Of a stretch of 40,159 nt of DNA, positions 10,286-18,941 are shown one piece after another. Every line of letters starts with the position of its first letter. Position 1 is the first letter of the stretch. Under the pieces are notes generated by a model, which was not told the origin of the DNA, searched no databases, and worked only from the letters and a program-made list of their open reading frames with translations. Source of the stretch: Sulfuritalea sp. (GTDB lineage: Bacteria > Pseudomonadota > Gammaproteobacteria > Burkholderiales > Burkholderiaceae_C); assembly GCA_021737875.1 (NCBI GenBank), contig JAIPDD010000007.1, positions 1 to 40,159 of the forward strand, in the 5' to 3' direction. Made by a program: the position numbers and the translations under genes.

Positions 10286-11320
10286 ATGATTTATCGCCGT
10301 TTGTTTAAATCAGGTGCTGCTCTCGCTGTGACCTTGGTTGCATGCTCATCGTGGGCGCAATTGACGCCCATTAAGTTCCAATTGGACTGGCGATTTGAAG
10401 GGCCTGCGGCCATGTTTTTGGTACCTGTTGCAAAAGGCTATTTCAAAGACGCAAAGGTGGATGTCACAGTGGATGCCGGAAATGGTTCTGGCGGGGCTGT
10501 CACACGCGTAGCTTCCGGTTCTTACGATATGGGCTTTGCAGATTTGGCCGCGCTCATGGAGTTTCATGCCAACAACCCTGACGCACCGAATAAACCCGTT
10601 GCAGTGATGATGGTGTACAACAACACGCCTGCATCGGTGATGGCATTGAAAAAATCCGGCATTAAAAAACCGACCGATCTATCGGGTAAAAAATTAGGCG
10701 CCCCCGTTTTTGATGCGGGTCGGCGCGCATTCCCCATTTTCGCCAAAGCCAACAACGTAGATAACGTGGCTTGGACCGCCATGGACCCACCGCTGCGTGA
10801 AACCATGTTGGTTCGTGGAGATGTCGATGCCATTACGGGCTTTACCTTCACCTCCTTGCTCAATATTGAAGCGCGTGGGGTGAAGACTGACGATGTGGTG
10901 GTGTTGCCTTACGCGGATTTTGGAGTCAAGCTATACGGCAACGCCATCATCGTTTCGCCAAAATTGATCAAAGAAAATCCAGCGGCGATCAAAGCCTTTT
11001 TATTGGCATTCTCTAAAGGAATGAAGGATGTCATCGCCAATCCTGCGGCCTCCATCGAAACGGTGAAAGCACGTGACGGCATCATCAATAGCGCCTTAGA
11101 AACGCGCCGTCTCCAATTGGCAATTGACACAGTGATAAACAGCCCAGATGCACGCGCTGAAGGCTTTGGTCAAGTGAAAGGCCCACGCCTATCGTTGATG
11201 GCTTCTCAGGTGTCAGATGCTTTCAGTACCAAAACGCGGGTTAAAGCAGATGAAATTTGGAATGGTTCTTTCTTGCCTTCGGCCAAAGACCTTGACGTTC
11301 TCCCTAAGAATAAAAAATAA
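10286..11320 (+). CDS. ABC transporter substrate-binding protein, NMT1/SsuA-like
   Basis: ORF 344 aa with N-terminal signal peptide; TPIKFQLDWRFEGPAAMFLVPVAKGYFKDAKVDVTVDAGNGSGGAVTRVASGSYDMGFADLAALM. Confidence 0.92.
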   Translation: MIYRRLFKSGAALAVTLVACSSWAQLTPIKFQLDWRFEGPAAMFLVPVAKGYFKDAKVDVTVDAGNGSGGAVTRVASGSYDMGFADLAALMEFHANNPDAPNKPVAVMMVYNNTPASVMALKKSGIKKPTDLSGKKLGAPVFDAGRRAFPIFAKANNVDNVAWTAMDPPLRETMLVRGDVDAITGFTFTSLLNIEARGVKTDDVVVLPYADFGVKLYGNAIIVSPKLIKENPAAIKAFLLAFSKGMKDVIANPAASIETVKARDGIINSALETRRLQLAIDTVINSPDARAEGFGQVKGPRLSLMASQVSDAFSTKTRVKADEIWNGSFLPSAKDLDVLPKNKK

Positions 11321-11340
11321 CCCCCCACTGATTGCTTAGG

Positions 11341-12177
11341 ATGACCGATTCTTCTGATAACTTCGTTGAGTTTCAAAACGTTTGGCTTGCTTACAACGAG
11401 GAGTTGCTTCAGCAAAACATGTATGCGGTTGAGGAAATCAACCTTCAAGTCAAGCAAGGCGAGTTCATCGCAATTGTGGGTCCTTCAGGCTGCGGAAAAT
11501 CTACCTTTATGAAGCTGACCACTGGGTTGAAAAAACCCAGTAAAGGTACCATCACCGTGGACGGACAAGCTGTTACAGGTCCGTTGAAAATTAGTGGCAT
11601 GGCTTTTCAAGCGCCTTCGCTTTTACCTTGGCGAACAACGCTGGATAACGTATTGCTTCCTTTGGAAATCGTCGAACCGTTTCGATCGCATTTCAAAGCA
11701 AAAAAGGCCGAGTACGAAGCGGGTGCCATCAAACTTTTGGCTGCGGTGGGTTTGGCAGGGTATGAGCGAAAGTTTCCTTGGGAGCTCTCAGGTGGAATGC
11801 AGCAGCGCGCCAGTATTTGCCGCGCTTTAATCCATGAACCCAAGATGCTTTTGCTCGATGAGCCCTTTGGCGCTTTGGACGCTTTTACAAGGGAAGAGCT
11901 TTGGTGTACCTTGCGTGACTTATGGACTGAGCAGCGGTTTAACGTGATTTTGGTCACCCATGATTTGCGCGAGTCGGTATTTTTGGCCGATACCGTGTAT
12001 GTGATGTCTAAAAGCCCGGGGCGATTCGTTGTTAAGCGCGATATTGACTTGCCCCGCCCCCGTGAGCTGGATGTGACCTACACACCAGAATTTAGCCATA
12101 TCGTTCAAGAATTGCGTGGCCATATAGGCGCAATTCGCACCACGACAGCGCCTACACCTTCCAAATCATCGATATGA
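11341..12177 (+). CDS. ABC transporter ATP-binding protein (nitrate/sulfonate/taurine-type)
   Basis: Walker A GPSGCGKST, LSGGMQQRASICRALIHEPKMLLLDEPFGALD. ATG at 11341 preferred over the TTG at 11332. Confidence 0.93.
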   Translation: MTDSSDNFVEFQNVWLAYNEELLQQNMYAVEEINLQVKQGEFIAIVGPSGCGKSTFMKLTTGLKKPSKGTITVDGQAVTGPLKISGMAFQAPSLLPWRTTLDNVLLPLEIVEPFRSHFKAKKAEYEAGAIKLLAAVGLAGYERKFPWELSGGMQQRASICRALIHEPKMLLLDEPFGALDAFTREELWCTLRDLWTEQRFNVILVTHDLRESVFLADTVYVMSKSPGRFVVKRDIDLPRPRELDVTYTPEFSHIVQELRGHIGAIRTTTAPTPSKSSI

Positions 12178-12941
12178 AACAACAACAATTAGAACGCTGG
12201 TCGCCTTGGGTTTTGCTCATTGTCACCTTGGGTTTTTGGCAGGCAGTTTGTTACTTTTTCAATGTCTCAGAATTTATTTTTCCTAGCCCCCTGAGAATTT
12301 GGCAGCAAACGGTGGAATACCGCGATGTGATCGCAGGCCATGCATGGCGTACTTTTTGGGTCACGATGGTGGGATTTGGAATTGCGATCGTGGTGGGTGT
12401 TTTGCTGGGTTTTGTCATTGGCAGTTCGCGCTTGGCATACGCTGCCGTCTACCCCCTCATGACCGGTTTTAACGCGCTTCCCAAAGCAGCTTTTGTCCCG
12501 ATTTTGGTGGTGTGGTTTGGTATTGGGGCTGGGCCCGCCATCTTGACCGCATTTCTAATTAGCTTCTTTCCCATCATGGTCAACATTGCAACAGGCCTTG
12601 CAACCCTCGAGCCCGAGTTGGAGGATGTGTTGCGCGTCTTGGGCGCAAAGCGCTGGGATGTTTTAGTAAAGGTAGGCTTGCCCCGCTCTATGCCTTATTT
12701 TTACGGCTCATTGAAGGTCGCCATTACATTGGCATTCGTGGGGACCACGGTGTCAGAGATGACCGCTGCCAATGAAGGCATTGGTTATTTATTGATTTCA
12801 GCTGGCTCTGCGATGCAGATGGGTTTGGCCTTTGCTGGGCTAGTTGTCGTGGGTGCAATGGCCATGGTGATGTATGAACTCTTTAGCCTGATTGAAAAGC
12901 ACACCACAGCCTGGGCGCACCGAGGTTCTCAAGCGCATTAA
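12174..12941 (+). CDS. ABC transporter permease (SsuC/TauC-like)
   Basis: Overlaps the ATPase gene by 4 bp (ATGA). EAA-loop-like ATLEPELEDVLRVLGAKRWDVLVKVGLPRSMPYFYGSLKVA. Confidence 0.92.
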   Translation: MKQQQLERWSPWVLLIVTLGFWQAVCYFFNVSEFIFPSPLRIWQQTVEYRDVIAGHAWRTFWVTMVGFGIAIVVGVLLGFVIGSSRLAYAAVYPLMTGFNALPKAAFVPILVVWFGIGAGPAILTAFLISFFPIMVNIATGLATLEPELEDVLRVLGAKRWDVLVKVGLPRSMPYFYGSLKVAITLAFVGTTVSEMTAANEGIGYLLISAGSAMQMGLAFAGLVVVGAMAMVMYELFSLIEKHTTAWAHRGSQAH

Positions 12942-13003
12942 ACGGGTTTTCGCCCATGGGATTGCATAGGCGAATTCCCATACAAGCAGCCTAAAGTAAG
13001 GGC

Positions 13004-13888
13004 TTAACGCGCTTTGGGTTCAAGCGCAATGGTGATAGGTGAAGGCACGCGTCCATTGTCATCGCGCGGCAAGCGGTTGGTTTTGTAAATCGCATTGAGT
13101 GCTACTTCATCCCAATAGCTGTCGCCACTTTTTTTACGAAGTTTAACGCTCAAAATGGTGCCACTCGCATCGCTGTAAACATCGTATTCGACCGATGGGT
13201 TGCCCGCTATTTCTTTGCTTTGGGTGATGTTGGGGCGAATAGCAGCCACAATTTTCCCGCCGTAATTGGCACCGGGCCCCGAACTCTGGGCTGCATTGCC
13301 CGTGGCGGTAGGTTCGCCATTTCCGGCAGCGCTGCCTGCTAAACGCAGCGCGCGTTCTTTGGCTTCTTTGAGGCGCGCTGCGCTTTTCTTTTCTTCTGCT
13401 TTAGCCAGGGCCTCGGCTTTTTGTTTCTCCGCTTGATTTTCTTTGCGTTGGCTCGCTTTGAGTTTCTCTGCTTTGGCGCTATCTTCCTTGCGCTTGTCTG
13501 CTTTTAATTTTTCTTCTTTGTTTTTGCGCTCTTTCTCTAAGCGGTCCTGCTCTTTATCTTTCTCGCGCTGGGCTTTTTTTTGGGCTAGAACGATATCTGC
13601 GTTGGACTTCGCCTCAGGAGGTGCAGGAGGGGCGACCTCGGGTTTTTTAGTCAGAGCTTGTGGTGTTTCTACTTCGGGTGGCAGTACAGGCTCAGGCGGG
13701 GCGGCTTCGACGGGAAGGGCAGACCACAGTTCGGCTTGAAAGCTGGCGGGCTCCAACGCCGTTTGGCGCCATTGCACGCCCAAAGAAAGCGCTATGACTA
13801 AAAAGGCATGCGCGATAAAGGCAAGGGTGACGGCCCGACCCAAACCGGGGACGGGCGGCGGTGTAAATTCTTTGTAGGCCAGAGCCAT
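13004..13888 (-). CDS. tolA: Cell envelope integrity protein TolA
   Basis: N-terminal TM segment, long Lys/Glu/Ala-rich helix (KAQREKDKEQDRLEKERKNKEEKLKADKRKEDS...), C-terminal TonB-like IVAAIRPNITQ...VEYDVYSDASGTILSVKLRKKSGDSYWDEVALNAIYKTNRLPRD; downstream of tolQ and tolR. Confidence 0.93.
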   Translation of the reverse strand: MALAYKEFTPPPVPGLGRAVTLAFIAHAFLVIALSLGVQWRQTALEPASFQAELWSALPVEAAPPEPVLPPEVETPQALTKKPEVAPPAPPEAKSNADIVLAQKKAQREKDKEQDRLEKERKNKEEKLKADKRKEDSAKAEKLKASQRKENQAEKQKAEALAKAEEKKSAARLKEAKERALRLAGSAAGNGEPTATGNAAQSSGPGANYGGKIVAAIRPNITQSKEIAGNPSVEYDVYSDASGTILSVKLRKKSGDSYWDEVALNAIYKTNRLPRDDNGRVPSPITIALEPKAR

Positions 13889-13895
13889 GCTTGAA

Positions 13896-14333
13896 TTAAT
13901 TCACCAATTGAACCGACAAACCCACGCGGGCAATTCCTGCGCGTTGCAAGGTGTCCATGACTTTGACCACGCTTTCGTACTTGACCGATTTGTCAGCGCT
14001 GATCACCACAGCGCTGTTCGAACCCTCAGCGCCAGCGCTGGATTTTTTTTGCGCTTGCTGTACTTGTTCGGCCAAACTTGCCAGCGTTACGGCTGTGGTG
14101 TTTTCCTTAACCTTCATTTCTAAGGCGTCATTCTTTCCGAGGATGATTTGAATGACGACATCGGGTTGCTTCGCTGCCTTGCCGATGCTGGGCAAATCAA
14201 TCATGCTGGGGCTTATCAAGGGCGCGGTGACCATGAAAATGATCAAAAGCACGAGCATCACGTCAATGAACGGAACCATATTGGGCTCGCTGATGGTGCG
14301 CCGACCGCGGCCACGGGAACTTACAGCAGGCAT
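13896..14333 (-). CDS. tolR: Biopolymer transport protein TolR (ExbD/TolR family)
   Basis: ISEPNMVPFIDVMLVLLIIFMVTAPLISPSMIDLP. Confidence 0.95.
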   Translation of the reverse strand: MPAVSSRGRGRRTISEPNMVPFIDVMLVLLIIFMVTAPLISPSMIDLPSIGKAAKQPDVVIQIILGKNDALEMKVKENTTAVTLASLAEQVQQAQKKSSAGAEGSNSAVVISADKSVKYESVVKVMDTLQRAGIARVGLSVQLVN

Positions 14334-14367
14334 AGTTCAGTCCTTTGCAACAAAGTAGCGTTGGCCA

Positions 14368-15066
14368 TTAGCGCGGTGCGGCGGGATTGACTTGGGCGCT
14401 GACGTTGCGCTGCAAGATGTTAGAAAACTCTTCGATGAAGGTTTCTTGCTGAATCGATATGCGGTCAATTTCTCGCGCAAAGCGGTTGTACGCAATGACT
14501 GCAGGAATCGCTGCGAAAAGCCCAATGGCAGTGGCTACCAAGGCCTCTGCAATGCCCGGGGCAACGGTGGCGAGGGTGACTTGTTGCAGCGACGCCAAGC
14601 CGGTGAACGCATGCATGATGCCCCAGACCGTTCCAAATAATCCGACATAGGGCGACACGGAGCCGACCGATGCGAGAAAAGAGAGGTTGCTCTCAACCAC
14701 ATCCATCTCGCGTTGAAAGCTGGCGCGCATAGCGCGGCGCGCGCCGTCCATCATCATGCCCACATCGGTCACTCGGCGCTCCCGTAGTTTTTGAAACTCT
14801 CGCATGCCACTTGCAAAAATGCGTTCCATCGGCCCAGAATTTTGCGCCTTGGCGGCTGCGGAACTGAGCAATTCATTGAGGCTGGCCCCCGACCAAAACT
14901 CCTTCTCGAAACTTTCGTTTTGGGTTTTCACCCGTGCGATGGCAAACAATTTTCGAAAGATGGCAGACCAGCTGGCAATCGATACGATCATCAAAAGCAG
15001 CATGACCACTTGGACCACGAAGCTGGCGTGCAAAACGAGTTGAAGGATGTCGAGATCTTGGTTCAT
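14368..15066 (-). CDS. tolQ: Proton channel protein TolQ (MotA/TolQ/ExbB family)
   Basis: ORF 232 aa; LASVGSVSPYVGLFGTVWGIMHAFTGLASLQQVTLATVAPGIAEALVATAIGLFAAIPAVIAYNRFA. Confidence 0.96.
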   Translation of the reverse strand: MNQDLDILQLVLHASFVVQVVMLLLMIVSIASWSAIFRKLFAIARVKTQNESFEKEFWSGASLNELLSSAAAKAQNSGPMERIFASGMREFQKLRERRVTDVGMMMDGARRAMRASFQREMDVVESNLSFLASVGSVSPYVGLFGTVWGIMHAFTGLASLQQVTLATVAPGIAEALVATAIGLFAAIPAVIAYNRFAREIDRISIQQETFIEEFSNILQRNVSAQVNPAAPR

Positions 15067-15089
15067 AGTGAGACTCAGTGGGTAAGGGC

Positions 15090-16274
15090 TTAGGCCAGTA
15101 AGCGTTGTAGGCGGTTCACAGCAGTATGCAATTGTTCCATTGAGCTGGCGGTAGAAAAGCGAACAAATTGCGATGCCATAGCGTGCCCAAAGTCACGTCC
15201 CGGGGTGATCGCTACATGGGCTTGTTCCATCACAGCAAAGGAAAAATCCCAGCTGCCTTGGAGGCCTAGCTTGGCGCAGGCTTGGGAGCAATCGGCCCAC
15301 GCGTAAAACGCCCCGTCGGGGATGACAGGAACATCCAGCCCTAACTTGTTCAGGGCGGGTACAAAGAAGTCACGGCGCGCTTTGAACTCTTCACGGCGCG
15401 CCTCGTACAGTGCGATGCTTTCTGCGTCAAAGCAGGCCAGCGCCGCGTGCTGGGCAATCGTACTGGGGCAAATAAACAGGTTTTGCGCAAGGCGCTCTAT
15501 GACAGGTACCAAGGACTCCGGCACCACCATCCATCCCAAGCGCCAGCCCGTCATATTGAAGTACTTGCTAAAGCTGTTGATGCTGATCACTGCATCGTCG
15601 ATGGCCAAGGCGGTTTGGCCAAAATGCGCATCAAAACTCAGGGGCAGGTAAATTTCATCCACCATGGTGATCCCGCCTTGGGATTGGACGAATTGGTGAA
15701 TTTGGCGCAACTCGGCTGGATCGATCGAGCTTCCTGTGGGATTCGAAGGCGACGCAAGCAAAACGCCGCGCGATTTTGGCCCCCAGGCGTCGCGTATTTG
15801 CTGCGCACTGGGTTGAAAACGGGTCTGGGCTGTTGTGGGAAGGAGGATGGCTTGGCCTTCTGCTGCGCTCACAAAGTGGCGGTTGCAGGGGTAGCTCGGG
15901 TCGGGCATAAGGATTTCGTCGCCCGCTTCAATCAAGGCCAAACAGGCCAATTGCAAAGCGGCTGACGCCCCAGCTGTGACGACAATGCGACCAGCTGGAA
16001 TGTACAGCCCAAAACGGGTTTGGTACCAGTCGCTGATTCGCTCGCGCAATGCGGGCAAACCTGTGGCGGGGGTGTACTGGCTCAGGCCTTTGGAGATCGC
16101 CCTTTGTGCGGCCTCTTGAACCAGCGGTGGCGCTGTGAAGTCGGGCTCGCCGATATTGAGAAAAACCATGGGCGCATTGGTGTGCTCAAGCGATTGGGCC
16201 AGTTTGGCGGCAGCCTTGGCCACCTCCATCACGTAAAACGGTTCAATTTTTTCAGCGCGGCTTGAGATTTTCAT
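15090..16274 (-). CDS. PLP-dependent aminotransferase, class I/II
   Basis: ORF 394 aa; NIGEPDFTAPPLV, LLASPSNPTGSSI, SINSFSKYFNMTGWRLGWMVVP (PLP lysine). Confidence 0.94.
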   Translation of the reverse strand: MKISSRAEKIEPFYVMEVAKAAAKLAQSLEHTNAPMVFLNIGEPDFTAPPLVQEAAQRAISKGLSQYTPATGLPALRERISDWYQTRFGLYIPAGRIVVTAGASAALQLACLALIEAGDEILMPDPSYPCNRHFVSAAEGQAILLPTTAQTRFQPSAQQIRDAWGPKSRGVLLASPSNPTGSSIDPAELRQIHQFVQSQGGITMVDEIYLPLSFDAHFGQTALAIDDAVISINSFSKYFNMTGWRLGWMVVPESLVPVIERLAQNLFICPSTIAQHAALACFDAESIALYEARREEFKARRDFFVPALNKLGLDVPVIPDGAFYAWADCSQACAKLGLQGSWDFSFAVMEQAHVAITPGRDFGHAMASQFVRFSTASSMEQLHTAVNRLQRLLA

Positions 16275-16287
16275 GGCCAGGGGCGCC

Positions 16288-16824
16288 TTAGTGGGGATCG
16301 TTTTTTACCCGATCTGCCTGCACTTCAAGAGCGCGCAGTTCGGGCGCTAAGCCGTTGAGCACGGCATTGACATACTTGTGTCCATCGGCACCACCAAATT
16401 CTTTGGCAAGCTCGATGCATTCATTGAGCACAACGCGCCAAGGCACGTCAGGGCAGTGCTGCATTTCATACACCCCAATCCACATCACAGCGTGTTCGAT
16501 CGGAGAAATTTCTTTCATGGGGCGGTCTAAACGCGTGAGTACCAGCGCATCGAGTTGGGCGGCGTGTTCAATACAACCGTGCAGCAGGGCGTCAAAGTGC
16601 AGCGTATCGGCCTTTGCAAAACCGGCCAAATCGCGGGTGTACACATCGATGTCTTGAACGCTGTTTTTCCCCACCATGCTTTGGTACAGCGCTTGAACCG
16701 CAAATTCGCGGGCACGGCTGCGTGCGTTTTTGCTCCCTGCTTTGCGTGCGCCCGTGCTGGTCAAGCCCGTTCGGGGTTGGCGCGGAGGGCGCTTTGGCGT
16801 TGCAGGGGTTTGGTAGTCGCTCAT
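16288..16824 (-). CDS. nusB: Transcription antitermination factor NusB
   Basis: [17 protein letters not shown]...[59 protein letters not shown]. Confidence 0.96.
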   Translation of the reverse strand: MSDYQTPATPKRPPRQPRTGLTSTGARKAGSKNARSRAREFAVQALYQSMVGKNSVQDIDVYTRDLAGFAKADTLHFDALLHGCIEHAAQLDALVLTRLDRPMKEISPIEHAVMWIGVYEMQHCPDVPWRVVLNECIELAKEFGGADGHKYVNAVLNGLAPELRALEVQADRVKNDPH

Positions 16825-17297
16825 TAAATAGATTCCAAAACGTTCGCCATTTCAACTGCAACACGCGCTGCATCACGGCCTTTTTCAACTTGCCTGGCGA
16901 TCGCTTGGGGGAGGTCCTCGGTGGTCAAAATCGCATTGGCGATCGGGATTTGGTAATCCAAAGCGATGCGGGTCACACCTGCGCTGGATTCGTTGGCGAC
17001 CAATTCAAAGTGGTAAGTCTCACCCCGAATAATGCAGCCCAAGGCAATCAAGGCGTCGTACTTGGATTTTTCAGCCATGGCCTGCAATGCAATCGGCACC
17101 TCCAAGGCGCCTGGAACGGTGATGTGGTGGATGTCTTTGTCTGCGACGCCTAGGTCGCGCAGTTCTTGTTTGCAGGCCAAAGCCAGTGCATCGGTGATGC
17201 CGGCATTAAACCGGGCTTGAACCATACCAATGCAGAGTTTTTTCCCGTCCATGCGCGAATCGCTGGAATTTACGCTGCCTTTGTCTGCGCCAAACAT
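16824..17297 (-). CDS. ribH: 6,7-dimethyl-8-ribityllumazine synthase
   Basis: [16 protein letters not shown]...[70 protein letters not shown]. Confidence 0.97.
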   Translation of the reverse strand: MFGADKGSVNSSDSRMDGKKLCIGMVQARFNAGITDALALACKQELRDLGVADKDIHHITVPGALEVPIALQAMAEKSKYDALIALGCIIRGETYHFELVANESSAGVTRIALDYQIPIANAILTTEDLPQAIARQVEKGRDAARVAVEMANVLESI

Positions 17298-17327
17298 GGT
17301 GGAATCTTTCTGAGTGAAGTTTGAAAA

Positions 17328-18461
17328 TTAGCGGGTGGAACTGACGTAGCCCACGGTTTCTAAGCCATAGCCTGCCATGCTTGGCATGCGCCTGGGGCTG
17401 CCCATGAGGCGCATCTTGTGGACTCCGCACTGGCGCAAAATTTGGGCCCCCACGCCATACGTGCGCAGGTCCATGCGGCCGCGTTCTGGTGCGTGTGAAG
17501 GGCGCGCAATGCCTTCAAACTGCTCTAACAGTTGCGCGCCGCTTTCCCCGCAATTGAGCAAGACCACGACGCCTTTGCCTTCTTTGGCAATATGGCTCAA
17601 AGCCGCGTCTAAGCTCCATGAATGCAGCGAACGCCCGACTTCTAAGGCGTCTAAGACCGAAAGCGGTTCGTGCACTCGCACCGATACCACCTCATCGGCA
17701 GCCCATTGGCCTTTGACCAGTGCCAAATGCACGCCGTGGCCGGTGGTGTCTTGAAATGCATGCGCTGTGAAGTCGCCAAACGCGGTTTGCAGTGGGCGCG
17801 TGCCTTTGTTCTCTACCAAGGACTCCACACGGCTGCGGTGTTCGATCAAATCGGCGATGGTGCCTATTTTGAGCCCATGCTCGGCGGCAAAGACTTGCAA
17901 ATCAGGCAAGCGGGCCATGGTGCCATCGTCTTTCATGATTTCGCAAATCACAGCCGAAGGCGTGCAACCTGCCATGCCTGCCAAATCACAACCAGCTTCG
18001 GTATGGCCTGCGCGCATCAAAACGCCGCCGTCAACGGCCTGCAAGGGAAAAATATGGCCGGGCTGAACCAGGTCTTTGGCCACTGCGTTTTTGGCCACTG
18101 CCGCTTGCACCGTGCGGGCGCGGTCCGCTGCAGAAATTCCCGTGGTCACACCCACGGCAGCTTCAATGGAAACCGTAAATGCAGTTTCGAGTTTGGTACC
18201 GTTGCGCGCCACCATGGGGGGCAGCTTCAGGCGCTCGCAACGCTCGCGGGTGAGCGTGAGGCAAATCAAGCCGCGCCCAAAACGGGCCATGAAATTAATA
18301 GCCTCGGGCGTGACATGGTCGGACGCCAAAATGAGGTCGCCTTCGTTTTCGCGGTCCTCTTCGTCCACCAAAATCACCATTTTTCCCGCGCGCATATCGG
18401 CCACGATGGCTTCAACAGGGGAAATGGCAACAGGATGGAGGGGGGCAGCGGGTGCGGTCAT
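17328..18461 (-). CDS. ribB: 3,4-dihydroxy-2-butanone-4-phosphate synthase fused to a degenerate GTP cyclohydrolase II-like domain (RibBX-like)
   Basis: Start [10 protein letters not shown] at 18461. Intact RibB half ([54 protein letters not shown]). The C-terminal half lacks the GCH-II zinc cysteines and the QEGR segment. Confidence 0.9.
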   Translation of the reverse strand: MTAPAAPLHPVAISPVEAIVADMRAGKMVILVDEEDRENEGDLILASDHVTPEAINFMARFGRGLICLTLTRERCERLKLPPMVARNGTKLETAFTVSIEAAVGVTTGISAADRARTVQAAVAKNAVAKDLVQPGHIFPLQAVDGGVLMRAGHTEAGCDLAGMAGCTPSAVICEIMKDDGTMARLPDLQVFAAEHGLKIGTIADLIEHRSRVESLVENKGTRPLQTAFGDFTAHAFQDTTGHGVHLALVKGQWAADEVVSVRVHEPLSVLDALEVGRSLHSWSLDAALSHIAKEGKGVVVLLNCGESGAQLLEQFEGIARPSHAPERGRMDLRTYGVGAQILRQCGVHKMRLMGSPRRMPSMAGYGLETVGYVSSTR

Positions 18462-18529
18462 CGACAACTTTCGGATAAGGGGCTCTGTAAGGAGCCTGCC
18501 ATTATCGCTGCAATAGGCTTGCGCCCGGT

Positions 18530-18934
18530 TCAGTCGTCTAGCGATGCGCTCCACCTGGCGTTGAGCCCTTTTTGCAGGTCGCGGCGGTCGCGCTTGGTCG
18601 GGCGGCCATGGCCAATCGCCAAGGCGGGCTCTGTGTGCAATCGGTTGTGCTCGGCCAGCTGCAGGCGTACTTGGATGCTTTCTGGAGTTTCTTCATAGAG
18701 TTGTTGCGCAACGGGTGCAGATCCGCGCTTATCGCTCACGCCTTTGACCAGCAGCGTGCGCTTGACTTGGCCTTGCCAAACAGTCAGGGTGATTCCCACG
18801 CGAACTTCAAATGATGGCTTCACATCGCGCTGCCCAACTTGGACATGCCCCTTGCTTACCTCTTGCGTTGCGAGTGAGCGGGTTTTGAAAAAACGCGCCG
18901 CCCACAACCATTTGTCTATGCGAATGCTTTCCAT
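18530..18934 (-). CDS. RNA-binding S4 domain protein (Hsp15/HslR-like)
   Basis: MESIRIDKWLWAARFFKTRSLATQEVSKGHVQVGQRDVKPSFEVRVGITLTVWQG. Confidence 0.92.
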   Translation of the reverse strand: MESIRIDKWLWAARFFKTRSLATQEVSKGHVQVGQRDVKPSFEVRVGITLTVWQGQVKRTLLVKGVSDKRGSAPVAQQLYEETPESIQVRLQLAEHNRLHTEPALAIGHGRPTKRDRRDLQKGLNARWSASLDD

Positions 18935-18941
18935 AGTGGGG

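Noticed and set aside
13360-13640. AAG/GAA-rich low-complexity stretch suggesting a repeat
   Set aside because: It encodes the Lys/Glu/Ala-rich helical domain II of TolA; a normal protein feature.
18462-18529. Possible FMN riboswitch upstream of ribB
   Set aside because: The gap is only 68 bp and lacks RFN sequence blocks; only a 5-bp hairpin (GGCTC/GAGCC) is visible.
17670-18698. 342-aa plus-strand ORF across ribB
   Set aside because: Antisense to ribB and the S4 gene; composition (Cys/His/Gly-rich) typical of antisense translation.
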